A stretch of DNA of 49,542 nucleotides from CAYWNA01 sp964459305 (GTDB lineage Bacteria; Planctomycetota; Planctomycetia; Pirellulales; Pirellulaceae). Location of the stretch: the NCBI GenBank assembly GCA_964459305.1, contig CAYWNA010000077.1, positions 1 to 49,542 on the forward strand, in the 5' to 3' direction. Position numbers and translations under genes: made by a program. The notes under the pieces were generated by a model. That model searched no databases. It was not told where the DNA came from and saw only the letters and a list, made by a program, of their open reading frames with translations. Shown here one piece after another: positions 1-8,503 of this stretch. The stretch's first letter is position 1. Each line of letters opens with the position of its first letter.

Positions 1-49
1 ATAGGCTTCCAGCCTGTCGTCCGAATGACCTGACAGGCTGGAAGCCTAT
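1..49. repeat. Intergenic palindromic repeat, 18-bp perfect arms
   Basis: Arms at 1-18 (ataggcttccagcctgtc) and 32-49 are perfect inverted complements around a 13-nt loop. The window begins inside or at the edge of the element, so it may extend further left. It lies upstream of sdhB. There is no T-run after the second arm, so it is not a typical intrinsic terminator, although an RNA hairpin is certain to be stable. It looks like one of several dispersed palindrome families in this genome. Confidence 0.8.
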
Positions 50-133
50 CCCACGGTTCGACGACCGAAGCCTGACCAGCGGCATTGGCTTCTTGGCCAG
101 ACGAAAGCAGACAGCAAACACCAAGAATCGGCA

Positions 134-985
134 ATGACCATGGCCACTGAAAACAACAACGGACCGGGTACCTTCGACGTTCGAGTCCTTCGACAGGATG
201 CACCGGACAAGTCCAGTTACTGGGAAGTGCATCGTGTGGAATACGAACCGGACATGAACGTCATCAGCGCGCTGCAGAAAATCGCCGCGAAGTGCGAAAC
301 TGCCAGTGGCAGGAAAGTGACGCCCGTGGCGTGGGAGTGCAATTGTTTGGAAGAGGTCTGCGGGGCTTGCACGATGCTCATCAATGGGTGTGTTCGCCAA
401 GCGTGTTCTGCGTTGGTCGACCGCCTGCTGGAAGAGCGGCCGGGCTCGATCGAATTACGGCCAATGAGCAAATTCCCTGTCATCCGTGATCTGATGGTTG
501 ACCGTTGCCGGCTGTTCCGTGCCCTTCAGAAGGTCAAGGCATGGGTTCCAGTGGACGGCTACTACGACATGGGTTCCGGGCCTCAGCAATCCCGCGAGAC
601 ACAGGAGCAGATCTATCCTCTCAGCCAATGCATGAGCTGCGGGTGTTGCCTGGAGGCGTGTCCGCAGTTCACCAAGTTGGACATCACCCGGCGAGAGGGA
701 GAAAGCGACGAGGAGTTCCAAGCCCGCTGCAGCGCTGCCTTTGACCGCGGATTCATCGGAGCTCACGCCATCAGCCAGGCGGTATTGTTCAATTCGCACC
801 CAACCGGCCATCGCAATGCCGGCGAGCGTCTGGAGGCGCTGACTTCCGAAGGCGGTATTCAGGTATGTGGCAACGCCCAGAACTGCGTGGCTGTCTGCCC
901 AAAGGAAATCCCGCTAACCACATCTATCGCCCGGGTGGGACGGGATGTAACGATTCACAACGTTAAGAAGTGGCTTGAGGGTTAG
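134..985 (+). CDS. sdhB: Succinate dehydrogenase/fumarate reductase iron-sulfur subunit
   Basis: This 283-residue protein is the electron-transfer subunit of complex II, moving electrons from the flavoprotein SdhA to quinone at the cytoplasmic membrane. All three cluster sites are visible: a [2Fe-2S] ferredoxin-like site with Cys69/71/76/79 and Cys91, the [4Fe-4S] site C166-x2-C-x2-C-x3-CP, and a second ferredoxin motif with Cys245, Cys251 and Cys255-Pro that normally supplies the [3Fe-4S] ligands. Length is typical for the B. subtilis-like or non-classical SdhB group. ATG at 134 is used here; ATG at 140 is an equally possible start, as no strong ribosome-binding site decides it. No sdhA or sdhC is downstream, so partners presumably lie left of the window. 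Confidence 0.93.
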   Translation: MTMATENNNGPGTFDVRVLRQDAPDKSSYWEVHRVEYEPDMNVISALQKIAAKCETASGRKVTPVAWECNCLEEVCGACTMLINGCVRQACSALVDRLLEERPGSIELRPMSKFPVIRDLMVDRCRLFRALQKVKAWVPVDGYYDMGSGPQQSRETQEQIYPLSQCMSCGCCLEACPQFTKLDITRREGESDEEFQARCSAAFDRGFIGAHAISQAVLFNSHPTGHRNAGERLEALTSEGGIQVCGNAQNCVAVCPKEIPLTTSIARVGRDVTIHNVKKWLEG

Positions 986-1129
986 AACGATTGAATGACG
1001 AATTCCCAATGAGCAAGGAATACGGTTCTCAGCCTCTTCCTCGCACCTTGAGGTCCGGGGCTGAATTCCGTGGGGATTTATTTATACTAGAATTCAACAG
1101 GGGAACGCCGCGACATTCCCATTGTTTGC

Positions 1130-2524
1130 ATGGATGACCCCGTGAGTAAGACCTCTGACAGATCGGCGTTTCGCGATTCAGCGTTGCTGAGCGGTCTGGT
1201 CACAAAAGAGCAGATCGAATCGGCAGTTGCGGGGGTGCGCAGTAGTCCGGACGAGCTGCCAACGCCATTGGAGGCGGTCAGCGACGATGAACTCGCCGAG
1301 AAGCTCGTCGAAATGGGTATGCTCACGCTGTACCAGGCGGATCAACTCAAGGCGGGACGAACGAAGCTGAATCTGGGCCCCTATACGATCACTGACTGGA
1401 TCGGGCAAGGTGGCATGGGCCAGGTATTCAAGGCGGTCCACACGATGATGGGTCGCGAGTGCGCTGTGAAAGTGTTGCCTGTCGCCAAATCCACTCCGGA
1501 AGCGATCGAGAGCTTTACCCGCGAGATCCGCACCCAAGCCCAACTGGATCATCCGAATCTGGTCCGTGCGTACGACGCGGGACATGACGGAAACGTCCAC
1601 TATCTGGTCACCGAGTACGTGCCGGGTACCGACCTGCGGCAGTTGGTCCGCAGCCAAGGTCCACTTACCATGCAGCAGGCCGCCAACGTGATTGTCCATT
1701 CGGCTCGCGGTCTGGACCACGCCCATCAGCGCGGTTTGATTCATCGCGATGTTAAGCCAGGCAATATATTGGTCACCCCGGACGGTGTCGCTAAGGTGTC
1801 TGATTTGGGACTGGCCGGCTTCATTCACGAGAGCGACGAGGACCCGCGCGCCGGCAAGATCGTAGGCACGGCGGACTACTTGTCGCCCGAACAGATCCAG
1901 GACCCGTCGTCCATCACATTGGTCACCGACATCTACTCATTGGGCTGCACGCTGTATTATGCAATCAGCGGCAAGGTCCCATTTCCGGGCGGAACCACGC
2001 GTGACAAGGCCCGCCGGCACTGCGAAGAGACCCCGTGGCACCCTCGGCGGTTCAATCCGGAAGTTAGCGAGGAATTCGTCGAAGCGATCGCGGACATGAT
2101 GGAGAAGGATCCGGCAGCAAGAATCCAAACTGCGGCCGAGGTGGTATCTCGACTGGAAGCTTGGGCAGAAGAGTCCGCACCCATCCTATCTCAGCAACTG
2201 ACAAAATCCCCCTGGATGCCGCCGCCGCTCCCAACTGAAGACGACAGTGATCTTCAGGACACCCATGTCGGTAGCGACGCCCATGACGAGGGAGACAGCC
2301 GCGGGAGCAGCACCAGTCAAGTGTCCCAATCCACGGCCAACGTAGTGTCCGGAGGCCAGGAGACGCGCCGCATCCGTCAGATCACACCGCCGCCGCTGCC
2401 GCGTCGCAAGCAAGCCAAGGTATCGATGAGGACCACCTTGTTGATAGCACTGGGCATCTCCGTTCCTCTCTCGATGCTGGTCGGTGCACTGCTGACTTAC
2501 GCGGTGATTATGCTGTTGAATTGA
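1130..2524 (+). CDS. Ser/Thr protein kinase with C-terminal membrane anchor
   Basis: A 464-residue Hanks-type kinase. Residues 1-80 form the N-terminal region common in planctomycete kinases (ending LTLYQADQLKAGR, then LGPY). The kinase domain spans about 84-345, with the glycine loop IGQGGMGQVF (91-100), ATP-binding Lys114, HRD catalytic loop (Asp207, Asn212), a DLG version of the DFG motif (Asp225) and SPEQ in place of APE. A proline- and serine-rich linker follows, then one hydrophobic helix at about 435-462, so the kinase domain should be cytoplasmic and tail-anchored. No extracytoplasmic sensor domain follows the helix. All catalytic residues are present, so it should be active. Substrates are unknown; the next gene encodes a periplasmic HtrA protease 239 bp downstream. 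Confidence 0.92.
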   Translation: MDDPVSKTSDRSAFRDSALLSGLVTKEQIESAVAGVRSSPDELPTPLEAVSDDELAEKLVEMGMLTLYQADQLKAGRTKLNLGPYTITDWIGQGGMGQVFKAVHTMMGRECAVKVLPVAKSTPEAIESFTREIRTQAQLDHPNLVRAYDAGHDGNVHYLVTEYVPGTDLRQLVRSQGPLTMQQAANVIVHSARGLDHAHQRGLIHRDVKPGNILVTPDGVAKVSDLGLAGFIHESDEDPRAGKIVGTADYLSPEQIQDPSSITLVTDIYSLGCTLYYAISGKVPFPGGTTRDKARRHCEETPWHPRRFNPEVSEEFVEAIADMMEKDPAARIQTAAEVVSRLEAWAEESAPILSQQLTKSPWMPPPLPTEDDSDLQDTHVGSDAHDEGDSRGSSTSQVSQSTANVVSGGQETRRIRQITPPPLPRRKQAKVSMRTTLLIALGISVPLSMLVGALLTYAVIMLLN

Positions 2525-2763
2525 GGCATTCGGCCTTTCCTGTCTTAGCTATTCTGCTCGATCGTCAAAGACGATCCGCACCTGAACCCCCAGTGGCTGT
2601 AAACATGGGCGGGTTTTGCGGGTAAGCATCACGCTGATAAAGGCGCCGATAGACATGGACCGATCTATCTCACATGCCTGCTTGCTTTGCGCCGAATATC
2701 GGACCCAGCCTGCACAAACCAGTGGCGTGTCGACTCTTGTATCCTCCACAGAAACGACCCCAT

Positions 2764-4158
2764 ATGCTCGATACACTCCACCGCCGACCAACCCTCCTAC
2801 TCTGCGCGATTGCCGTTCTCCTTTTTGGTTCAAGTGGTCTGCCTGGCGTCGGCGCGGGATCCGCGGATGCCTCCTCGCTACGACGTAACGCCGTCGTACA
2901 GGCTGTCCAGAAGGCGACGCCCTCCGTTGTCAACATCAAGGGCCGAAAGACGATACGCTCGGATCAACTCGAACCCGGAGTTGGCGACCCCTTCCGGCAA
3001 GTCAACGGGATGGGGACGGGGATCATCATCGACCACCGGGGTTACATCCTCACCAACTACCACGTTGTGGAGAACGTAGAGCTCATTCAAGTGACTTTGG
3101 CCGACAAACGCGGATACGTGGCACACCTTGTGTCGCATGATCCAGTTTCGGATCTGGCAGTCGTCAAGATCGATACGGAAGAACCGCTGCCGGTCATCAA
3201 CGTCGGGATTTCCAGCGATATCATGCTTGGTGAGGAGGTCATCGCGGTTGGCAATGCGTTTGGCTACGAGCACACCGTGACGCGAGGAATCATCAGTGCG
3301 CTGCACCGCGAAGTCCAAGTCAGTGTCACCCAGCGATACCAAGACTTGATTCAGACAGACGCGAGCATCAACCCAGGCAACTCGGGCGGCCCGCTGATGA
3401 ACATCGATGGCGAGATGGTCGGCATCAACGTTGCGGTCCGCGTTGGCGCACAAGGGATTGGTTTCGCCATGCCCGTGGACGAGGCCATGGAGATCGCGGC
3501 GCAACTATTGACCGTGGAACGTGTCGAGCGGATGGTTCACGGCGTGATCGGCCAGACGAAGGCGGTTGACACCGAGCGGCTCTTCATCGTCGCAAGGGTC
3601 CGCGAAAACAGCGCTGCGGCGAAATCCGGCTTGGTGTCCGAAGACGTGATCACTGCTGTGGAGCAAACGCCGATCCATCGGAGGCTGGACTTCGAACGTG
3701 CCCTGCTGGGGCGCAGGATCGGTGAGCCGATTGCTCTGTCCGTCCAGCGTAACGGCCAGCCCCACGCGCTCGAACTCGTGCTTTCCGGCAATTCGGAACG
3801 GGTAGACAATTTCGAGGAACGAACGTGGAACACGTTGGGCGTGAGGCTTGTTCCCATGCGAGCAGAGGATTCCCGCAAACTTCACGCTCGCTACCGAGGC
3901 GGTATGCGGGTCGTCGCTGTCCGATCGGATGGTCCGGCTGCGAGGCAGGGAATTCGATCGAGCGATGTGTTGCTGGGAATGCACGTCTGGGAGACGACGT
4001 CGAAGGACAACGTTCTTTACATCCTGAATCATGGCGACTTCGAAAAATTTCAGCCCATGAAGTTCTTCATCCTTCGCGGGAATGAAACGCTGTACGGCCA
4101 TATGCGGGTGAACCGGGGGCCGGTTCTGCAAGTTTCCCGCCGAGTGGATCGGGAGTAG
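2764..4158 (+). CDS. HtrA/DegP-like periplasmic serine protease with PDZ domains
   Basis: A trypsin-fold protein-quality-control protease of family S1C. The open frame reaches back to 2674, but ATG 2764 is preferred because it is followed directly by a signal peptide (RRPTLLLCAIAVLLFG); this gives 464 residues. The catalytic triad in this numbering is His100 (ILTNYHVV), Asp130 (SDLAVVKI) and Ser207 (PGNSGGPL). Two PDZ-like regions follow: about 240-330 (AKSGLVSEDVITAVEQ) and about 340-450 (ARQGIRSSDVLLGM). The arrangement matches DegP/DegQ, expected to form periplasmic oligomers that cleave misfolded proteins. It follows the kinase gene and ends 37 bp before thiL. No heat-shock promoter motif was recognised. 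Confidence 0.92.
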   Translation: MLDTLHRRPTLLLCAIAVLLFGSSGLPGVGAGSADASSLRRNAVVQAVQKATPSVVNIKGRKTIRSDQLEPGVGDPFRQVNGMGTGIIIDHRGYILTNYHVVENVELIQVTLADKRGYVAHLVSHDPVSDLAVVKIDTEEPLPVINVGISSDIMLGEEVIAVGNAFGYEHTVTRGIISALHREVQVSVTQRYQDLIQTDASINPGNSGGPLMNIDGEMVGINVAVRVGAQGIGFAMPVDEAMEIAAQLLTVERVERMVHGVIGQTKAVDTERLFIVARVRENSAAAKSGLVSEDVITAVEQTPIHRRLDFERALLGRRIGEPIALSVQRNGQPHALELVLSGNSERVDNFEERTWNTLGVRLVPMRAEDSRKLHARYRGGMRVVAVRSDGPAARQGIRSSDVLLGMHVWETTSKDNVLYILNHGDFEKFQPMKFFILRGNETLYGHMRVNRGPVLQVSRRVDRE

Positions 4159-4195
4159 TCGCACGCCGCGCTCGTTCCATGTTAGATTGAGTGAC

Positions 4196-5113
4196 ATGGA
4201 ATCTGAATTCTTGACATGGTTGCGCGGCCGCTTGCCTGCCCATCCGAAAATGCTGCTTGGGCCCGGCGACGATGCTGCAGTCCTGAAACTGGCGCGAGAT
4301 GCGCGATGCGTCGTAACCAGCGACATGCTGAACGAGGGCGTGGATTTTGTATCCGACGGGTGTGACTGGCGGCTTGTCGGGCGCAAAGCGTTGGCCGTCA
4401 ATCTGAGCGACCTTGCCGCCATGGCCGCCCAGCCCTTGGCGGCCATCGTGTCCTTGTCGGTGCCGCGTGGTGATGGCCTGGCCATTGCACAGCAGGTGTA
4501 CGAGGGATTGGTGCCGCTGGCCGAAGAGTTCGACATCGCCATCGCCGGCGGTGACACGAACGCCTGGAACGGACCTTTCGCAATCAGCATTACAGCGATC
4601 GGCGAAACCACGGCTGCTGGGCCACTATTGCGAAGCGGGGCCCTTGCGGGCGACGCGATCCTGGTGACCGGCCAGTTTGGCGGAAGCATCCTGGGCAAGC
4701 ATTTTCACTTCACGCCGCGCGTGCGAGAAGCCATTCTTCTGAACACGAAATACCGGATTCATGCCGGCATCGATGTCAGCGATGGCCTGTCTCTGGATCT
4801 ATCGCACATCACCCACCAGAGCGAGTGCGGAGCGGTGATAGAAACGGCCACGATCCCCATCGCCGACGACGCTCACCGACTCGCGGGCGAGGCCGGACAG
4901 GACATGACGGCCCTGGAGCACGCGTTGGGCGATGGGGAGGACTTCGAGCTGATCTTCGCTGTGCCTTCAGACGAAGCAAAGCGCCTACTGCGGGACCAAC
5001 CGTTCGAGACGCACATCACACGGATCGGCACATTCATCGAAGAACAGGGACTCTGGACCTCCTCCCCCGACGGCATCCACAAGCCCCTCGAACCGCGCGG
5101 ATATCAACACTAG
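4196..5113 (+). CDS. thiL: Thiamine-monophosphate kinase
   Basis: ThiL phosphorylates thiamine monophosphate to thiamine pyrophosphate with ATP, the last step of thiamine cofactor synthesis. The 305-residue product has the PurM-like AIR-synthase fold signatures: GPGDDAAV near the N-terminus (metal/ATP), ALAVNLSDLAAMAA, GGDTN, and GIDVSDGLSLDL in the C-terminal half, then GDGEDFELIF. The frame can start at TTG 4187, but ATG 4196 is the more usual codon and fits family alignments. It lies 37 bp after the HtrA gene on the same strand, and its stop overlaps by 4 bp the stop of the convergent TPR gene. No other thiamine genes or TPP riboswitch are nearby. Confidence 0.93.
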   Translation: MESEFLTWLRGRLPAHPKMLLGPGDDAAVLKLARDARCVVTSDMLNEGVDFVSDGCDWRLVGRKALAVNLSDLAAMAAQPLAAIVSLSVPRGDGLAIAQQVYEGLVPLAEEFDIAIAGGDTNAWNGPFAISITAIGETTAAGPLLRSGALAGDAILVTGQFGGSILGKHFHFTPRVREAILLNTKYRIHAGIDVSDGLSLDLSHITHQSECGAVIETATIPIADDAHRLAGEAGQDMTALEHALGDGEDFELIFAVPSDEAKRLLRDQPFETHITRIGTFIEEQGLWTSSPDGIHKPLEPRGYQH

Positions 5114-5673
5114 ACAATCACGCTGGTCAGTTCCTGGAAATCTGGATGCTCGCGGATGGGGTCGAAGTCGGTCTCTTTGGCAACCAGTTCCTTGTAGCTG
5201 GCGTCGATCTCAAAAGCGCTGGCCAGATAGGCCAACGCGAGATTGGTGTTGCCCGATAGACTCCAATAACACGCCAGATTGTAATGGATGATCGCTTGCC
5301 GAGGATCGATCGAAAACGCTTCTTCCAGAGCCTCGATAGCCAGATCCAGCCAGTCGATGCGCTTGTAGCACCAGCCCAAGGCTAAGTAGGCGTGGATGTT
5401 GTCCGGCTCCAAATCCGCCGCTTCGCGAAGCGGCACGATCGCGTCTTCGTAGCGTTCCATCGCGCGCAACGCCTGCCCGCGAAGGTAGAAAACGTAGGCG
5501 TCTTCCTGGTCGCACTTGTCCAATCGCCTCAGGACCGCAAGCGCGCGCTGCGCCAGGCGGTTTCTCACATCCGGCGGCAACTCCCACAGGTCCGCGAATA
5601 CCGTGACCAGCTCCAGATAGCCGTCGGCCTCGCGAATCAACTGATCTCGAAGGACGCGTTGACAGAGAGACAC
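5110..5673 (-). CDS. Tetratricopeptide-repeat protein
   Basis: A 187-residue protein made mostly of tetratricopeptide repeats, which build protein-protein interaction surfaces. At least three repeats can be read at about 60-165: AYVFYLRGQALRAMERYEDA, then NIHAYLALGWCYKRIDWLDLA, then AIIHYNLACYWSLSGNTNLA. There is no signal peptide or membrane helix, so it is probably cytoplasmic. The frame opens with GTG at 5673 and has a weak ribosome-binding site. It converges on thiL with a 4-bp overlap of the two 3' ends and diverges from the membrane protein gene at 5832. Its partner and role cannot be told from the sequence. Confidence 0.85.
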   Translation of the reverse strand: MSLCQRVLRDQLIREADGYLELVTVFADLWELPPDVRNRLAQRALAVLRRLDKCDQEDAYVFYLRGQALRAMERYEDAIVPLREAADLEPDNIHAYLALGWCYKRIDWLDLAIEALEEAFSIDPRQAIIHYNLACYWSLSGNTNLALAYLASAFEIDASYKELVAKETDFDPIREHPDFQELTSVIV

Positions 5674-5831
5674 AGAAATGGCTCGCTTTCTTGTAGGATG
5701 AGGACGATGAATCCAAATGATCGAACCTCATATATTGTACTCAATGTTGCCTCCGCCCCAAATGATATGCGAGAAGATTACGATATAATTGCCGCATTCG
5801 CTTCTTCCCGTTTTGACGGAGACCCAGTTCT

Positions 5832-7508
5832 GTGAGTTCGAATGAGACAGCCGCGGATGTCGCACACGGGCGATGGTTGGCCGCGGTGGAGATTGGGCTG
5901 ATATTCCTGCTGTTCTTCCTGTTCGCAGGCTGGCCGCCGCCCGATGTGAACGAGGCCCATTACCTGGCCAAGGCAAAGCACTATTGGCAGCCGGACTGGT
6001 GTGCCGGAGATCATTTCTTGGAGTCCGGCGATGTCCATATGATCTTCTACTGGACATTTGGTTGGCTGACATTGTTCTTCTCGATGCCAGCCGTGGCCTG
6101 GATCGGACGAGTCGTTACATGGGGGTTGTTGGCGTGGTCATGGCGTCGCCTCAGTCACGCCGTCGTGCCTCAGCGTATGGCCGCCGTGCTCACCGCTTGC
6201 CTACTGCTTCTGTTTACCCAGCACTTCCACATGGCCGGCGAGTGGATTGTGGGGGGTGTCGAGGCAAAAGGCTTCGCGTTTGTGTTCGTTTTCCTGGCCC
6301 TGGAGGCTATGGTACGCGGTCGCTGGACATTTGTGTGGATACTTCTGGGACTGGCGACCTCATTCCATGTCCTTGTGGGTGGGTGGTCGATGATTGCCGC
6401 CGGATGTGGGTGGATCGCTTGCGGGCGACTGCGTCCGCCGTTGGGAACGATGCTTCCCGCAATGATGGCGGGATTGCTGCTGGCCCTGCCTGGGCTGGTC
6501 CCCGCGCTCTTGCTCGGTGGCGGCACGAGCGCGAACGTCGTACGGGACGCCAACTGCATCTATGTCTTCGGCAGGCTTCCGCATCATTTGGTTTTCCATC
6601 GCTTTCCGCATTGGTATATGGCCAGACATGCGCTGTTACTGGTCATTTGGCTTGCCGCCTCGTACGCGACGCCCTGCCGGATCGCGTGCGGCGTACTCGG
6701 CCCGCGGCCGTTGCGTGGCTTTGTCGGTGGCGCTGTCGCGTTGGCGATCGTCGGAATCATTATCGATCAGTCATTTGTGCTTGGGCTCACTATCAACCAA
6801 TCGTGGCGTTACCATCTGGAAGGCATTGCGGCGTCGTTGCTAAAGTACTATTGGTACCGTCTGTCGGACGCCATGCTACCGGCAGGCGCAGCGCTCGCCT
6901 TGGTGGCCTTCATCCGGAGCCTGGAATCCAGGCGTCCTGTCATGGGACAGTGGGCCTTGATGCTAACGATTGTGGTTGCAGGAGCGAATCTGGCGTACAC
7001 AAACTATCAGCGGCGTAGCGATTTCCGTCCGCGGGCGGACGTGCAAATGTTGACCACGTCGGAAGACGATGCGCAAAAGACCCGCCGAACCTGTGAGGAC
7101 TGGCACCGCGCGTGCCGTTGGATTAAAGGCAACACAAATGCCGATGCGAAATTCTTAACACCGCGAGCGCAACAAACATTCAAATGGTATGCGCAGCGCA
7201 GTGAGGTGTGTTCGTGGAAAGATGTACCGCAGAACGCGGCGGGTATCGTCGAGTGGTGGCGCATACAGCACGAGATATATCCGCGCCAGGTCGTCCGGAA
7301 CGGTCTGGTAATGCATGGCGAAGATCGGCTTGTGGGATTGGCCCACAAATACGACGCGGACTACATTGTGATCGATCGGCACAGCAGTCCACGCGCGTTG
7401 GTGCTTGAGCGCGTCTATCCGACCAATTTTGCCAAGCCAAATGGATCCTACGAAGTGTATCGGGTACCGCGGAACGAGACGGCGGAATGGCCCTCCGCAG
7501 AACCGTGA
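5832..7508 (+). CDS. Large polytopic membrane protein, function unknown
   Basis: A 558-residue integral membrane protein. About ten hydrophobic segments occupy residues 15-385, beginning with IGLIFLLFFLFAGW. A soluble C-terminal part of about 150 residues includes DADYIVIDRH and ends NGSYEVYRVP. The motif PDVNEAHYLAKAKHYWQPDW after the first helix, in a presumably extracytoplasmic loop, recalls the first loop of GT-C glycosyltransferases, where an acidic residue is catalytic. The overall plan of helices followed by a small soluble domain fits GT-C relatives and planctomycete DUF proteins of that kind. Substrate and activity are not identifiable. The start is GTG 5832. The upstream spacer (5674-5831) is AT-rich and contains TATAAT at 5784-5789, a possible -10 element without a clear -35. 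Confidence 0.75.
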   Translation: MSSNETAADVAHGRWLAAVEIGLIFLLFFLFAGWPPPDVNEAHYLAKAKHYWQPDWCAGDHFLESGDVHMIFYWTFGWLTLFFSMPAVAWIGRVVTWGLLAWSWRRLSHAVVPQRMAAVLTACLLLLFTQHFHMAGEWIVGGVEAKGFAFVFVFLALEAMVRGRWTFVWILLGLATSFHVLVGGWSMIAAGCGWIACGRLRPPLGTMLPAMMAGLLLALPGLVPALLLGGGTSANVVRDANCIYVFGRLPHHLVFHRFPHWYMARHALLLVIWLAASYATPCRIACGVLGPRPLRGFVGGAVALAIVGIIIDQSFVLGLTINQSWRYHLEGIAASLLKYYWYRLSDAMLPAGAALALVAFIRSLESRRPVMGQWALMLTIVVAGANLAYTNYQRRSDFRPRADVQMLTTSEDDAQKTRRTCEDWHRACRWIKGNTNADAKFLTPRAQQTFKWYAQRSEVCSWKDVPQNAAGIVEWWRIQHEIYPRQVVRNGLVMHGEDRLVGLAHKYDADYIVIDRHSSPRALVLERVYPTNFAKPNGSYEVYRVPRNETAEWPSAEP

Positions 7509-7520
7509 GCAAACCATCCT

Positions 7521-7602
7521 CGTTTAACCGCGACCCGCCAGGGGAGCGCGTGGACGGTCGCCGCCAGTTGAACGCGCTCCCCTGGCGGGTCTCAGTCAAA
7601 CG
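7521..7602. repeat. CGTTTAACCGC-family palindromic repeat, divergent copy
   Basis: Outer arm cgtttaaccgc (7521-7531) pairs imperfectly with 7592-7602 (8 of 11). The inner arms 7532-7551 (gacccgccaggggagcgcgt) and 7572-7591 are perfect 20-bp complements with a 20-nt loop. The outer arm is shared with the elements at 8355 and 15367, but the inner stem has a different sequence that still pairs fully. Confidence 0.85.
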
Positions 7603-7643
7603 ACAACAGGATACCGAGCGATAACGATTGGGAGTCAATCAGC

Positions 7644-8315
7644 TTGAATGCCCTAACACCTGACAGAGAGCAACTCGCAGAACAACTTCGACGCTCCCTC
7701 GAATCGCCAAGTCGTCAACTCGCGACCCGCCGGGATTTCGCGCCGGAATTGAGCTACGGGCGGCATCGGGGGCCGGCAATTCCTGGCGCGCGGCCGGCAG
7801 CGGTGATTGCGCTGTTCTATCCTCATGCCGACGAATGGCATTTGCCGCTCACGCTGCGCACCCAGCACTTGAACGATCACGCCGGGCAAGTGAGCCTACC
7901 GGGCGGTGGCAGAGAACCTGGCGAGACGGACCAACAGTGCGCCCTGCGAGAATTGAGCGAAGAGTTGGGCGTCGTTAGTGACGATGTCGACATCGTCGGC
8001 CGCCTATCCCCAACCTTCGTTTTTCCGAGCAATTTTTTCGTTCAACCGTTCGTCGGCATATCCCGCCATCGACCGGCTTTCTGCCCGGACCCGGTTGAGG
8101 TCGAACAACTGTTGGAGGTGCCGGTGACGCACCTATTGGATGATACCAACTACAGCTCTCTTACCCTGCAAAACCGAGCGATAACCTATCAGGCTCCGTG
8201 CATCGCCTTCCGCGGGCATCACGTCTGGGGAGCGACTCGTGTGATGTTGAGCGAGTTGATTGGCATTCTGCGGCAGATCTTGGGAGGTTGCCGCCTTTCG
8301 CTCAATAGCCAATAA
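7644..8315 (+). CDS. NUDIX hydrolase, CoA pyrophosphatase-like
   Basis: A 223-residue NUDIX hydrolase. The complete Nudix box (G-x5-E-x7-REUxEExGU) is present as GGREPGETDQQCALRELSEE followed by LGV. Upstream of it, LTLRTQHLNDHAGQVSLPGG matches the NuDiX-CoA signature of the NUDT7/YeaB group, whose members split coenzyme A or acyl-CoA into phosphopantetheine and adenosine 3',5'-bisphosphate. The start is TTG 7644 with gggag at 7630-7634 nine bases upstream. It stands between two copies of the CGTTTAACCGC palindrome. The assignment to CoA rather than another nucleoside diphosphate rests on that signature only. Confidence 0.88.
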   Translation: MNALTPDREQLAEQLRRSLESPSRQLATRRDFAPELSYGRHRGPAIPGARPAAVIALFYPHADEWHLPLTLRTQHLNDHAGQVSLPGGGREPGETDQQCALRELSEELGVVSDDVDIVGRLSPTFVFPSNFFVQPFVGISRHRPAFCPDPVEVEQLLEVPVTHLLDDTNYSSLTLQNRAITYQAPCIAFRGHHVWGATRVMLSELIGILRQILGGCRLSLNSQ

Positions 8316-8354
8316 TCGAGAGACTTCCCTACGAGTGATGACATTTAGAATCCT

Positions 8355-8430
8355 CGTTTAACCGCAAGCCGGACCCGTGCGCGAAGGAGGCCCGATACGG
8401 CCGCGCATGCCTCCGGCTTGCGGTTAAACG
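8355..8430. repeat. CGTTTAACCGC-family palindromic repeat
   Basis: Perfect 18-bp arms cgtttaaccgcaagccgg (8355-8372) and its complement at 8413-8430, with a GC-rich interior that is only partly paired. Same family as 15367-15445 and, by its outer arm, 7521-7602. It lies in the spacer between the NUDIX and cytochrome genes. Confidence 0.9.
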
Positions 8431-8503
8431 CACTGTGTGTAACGGTAGAAACCGATTTGTGTCTCGGAGCTGCGCCCAAAGAGACCCTTTTGAACTGAAC
8501 TCG

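Noticed and set aside
3505..4698. 397-codon open frame on the minus strand
   Set aside because: It is antisense to the HtrA and thiL genes, has no recognisable domain and follows from codon bias in GC-rich DNA.
7521..8430. Repeated palindromes taken as a possible CRISPR
   Set aside because: Only two copies occur here, far apart, with a gene between and without equal-length spacers or cas genes.
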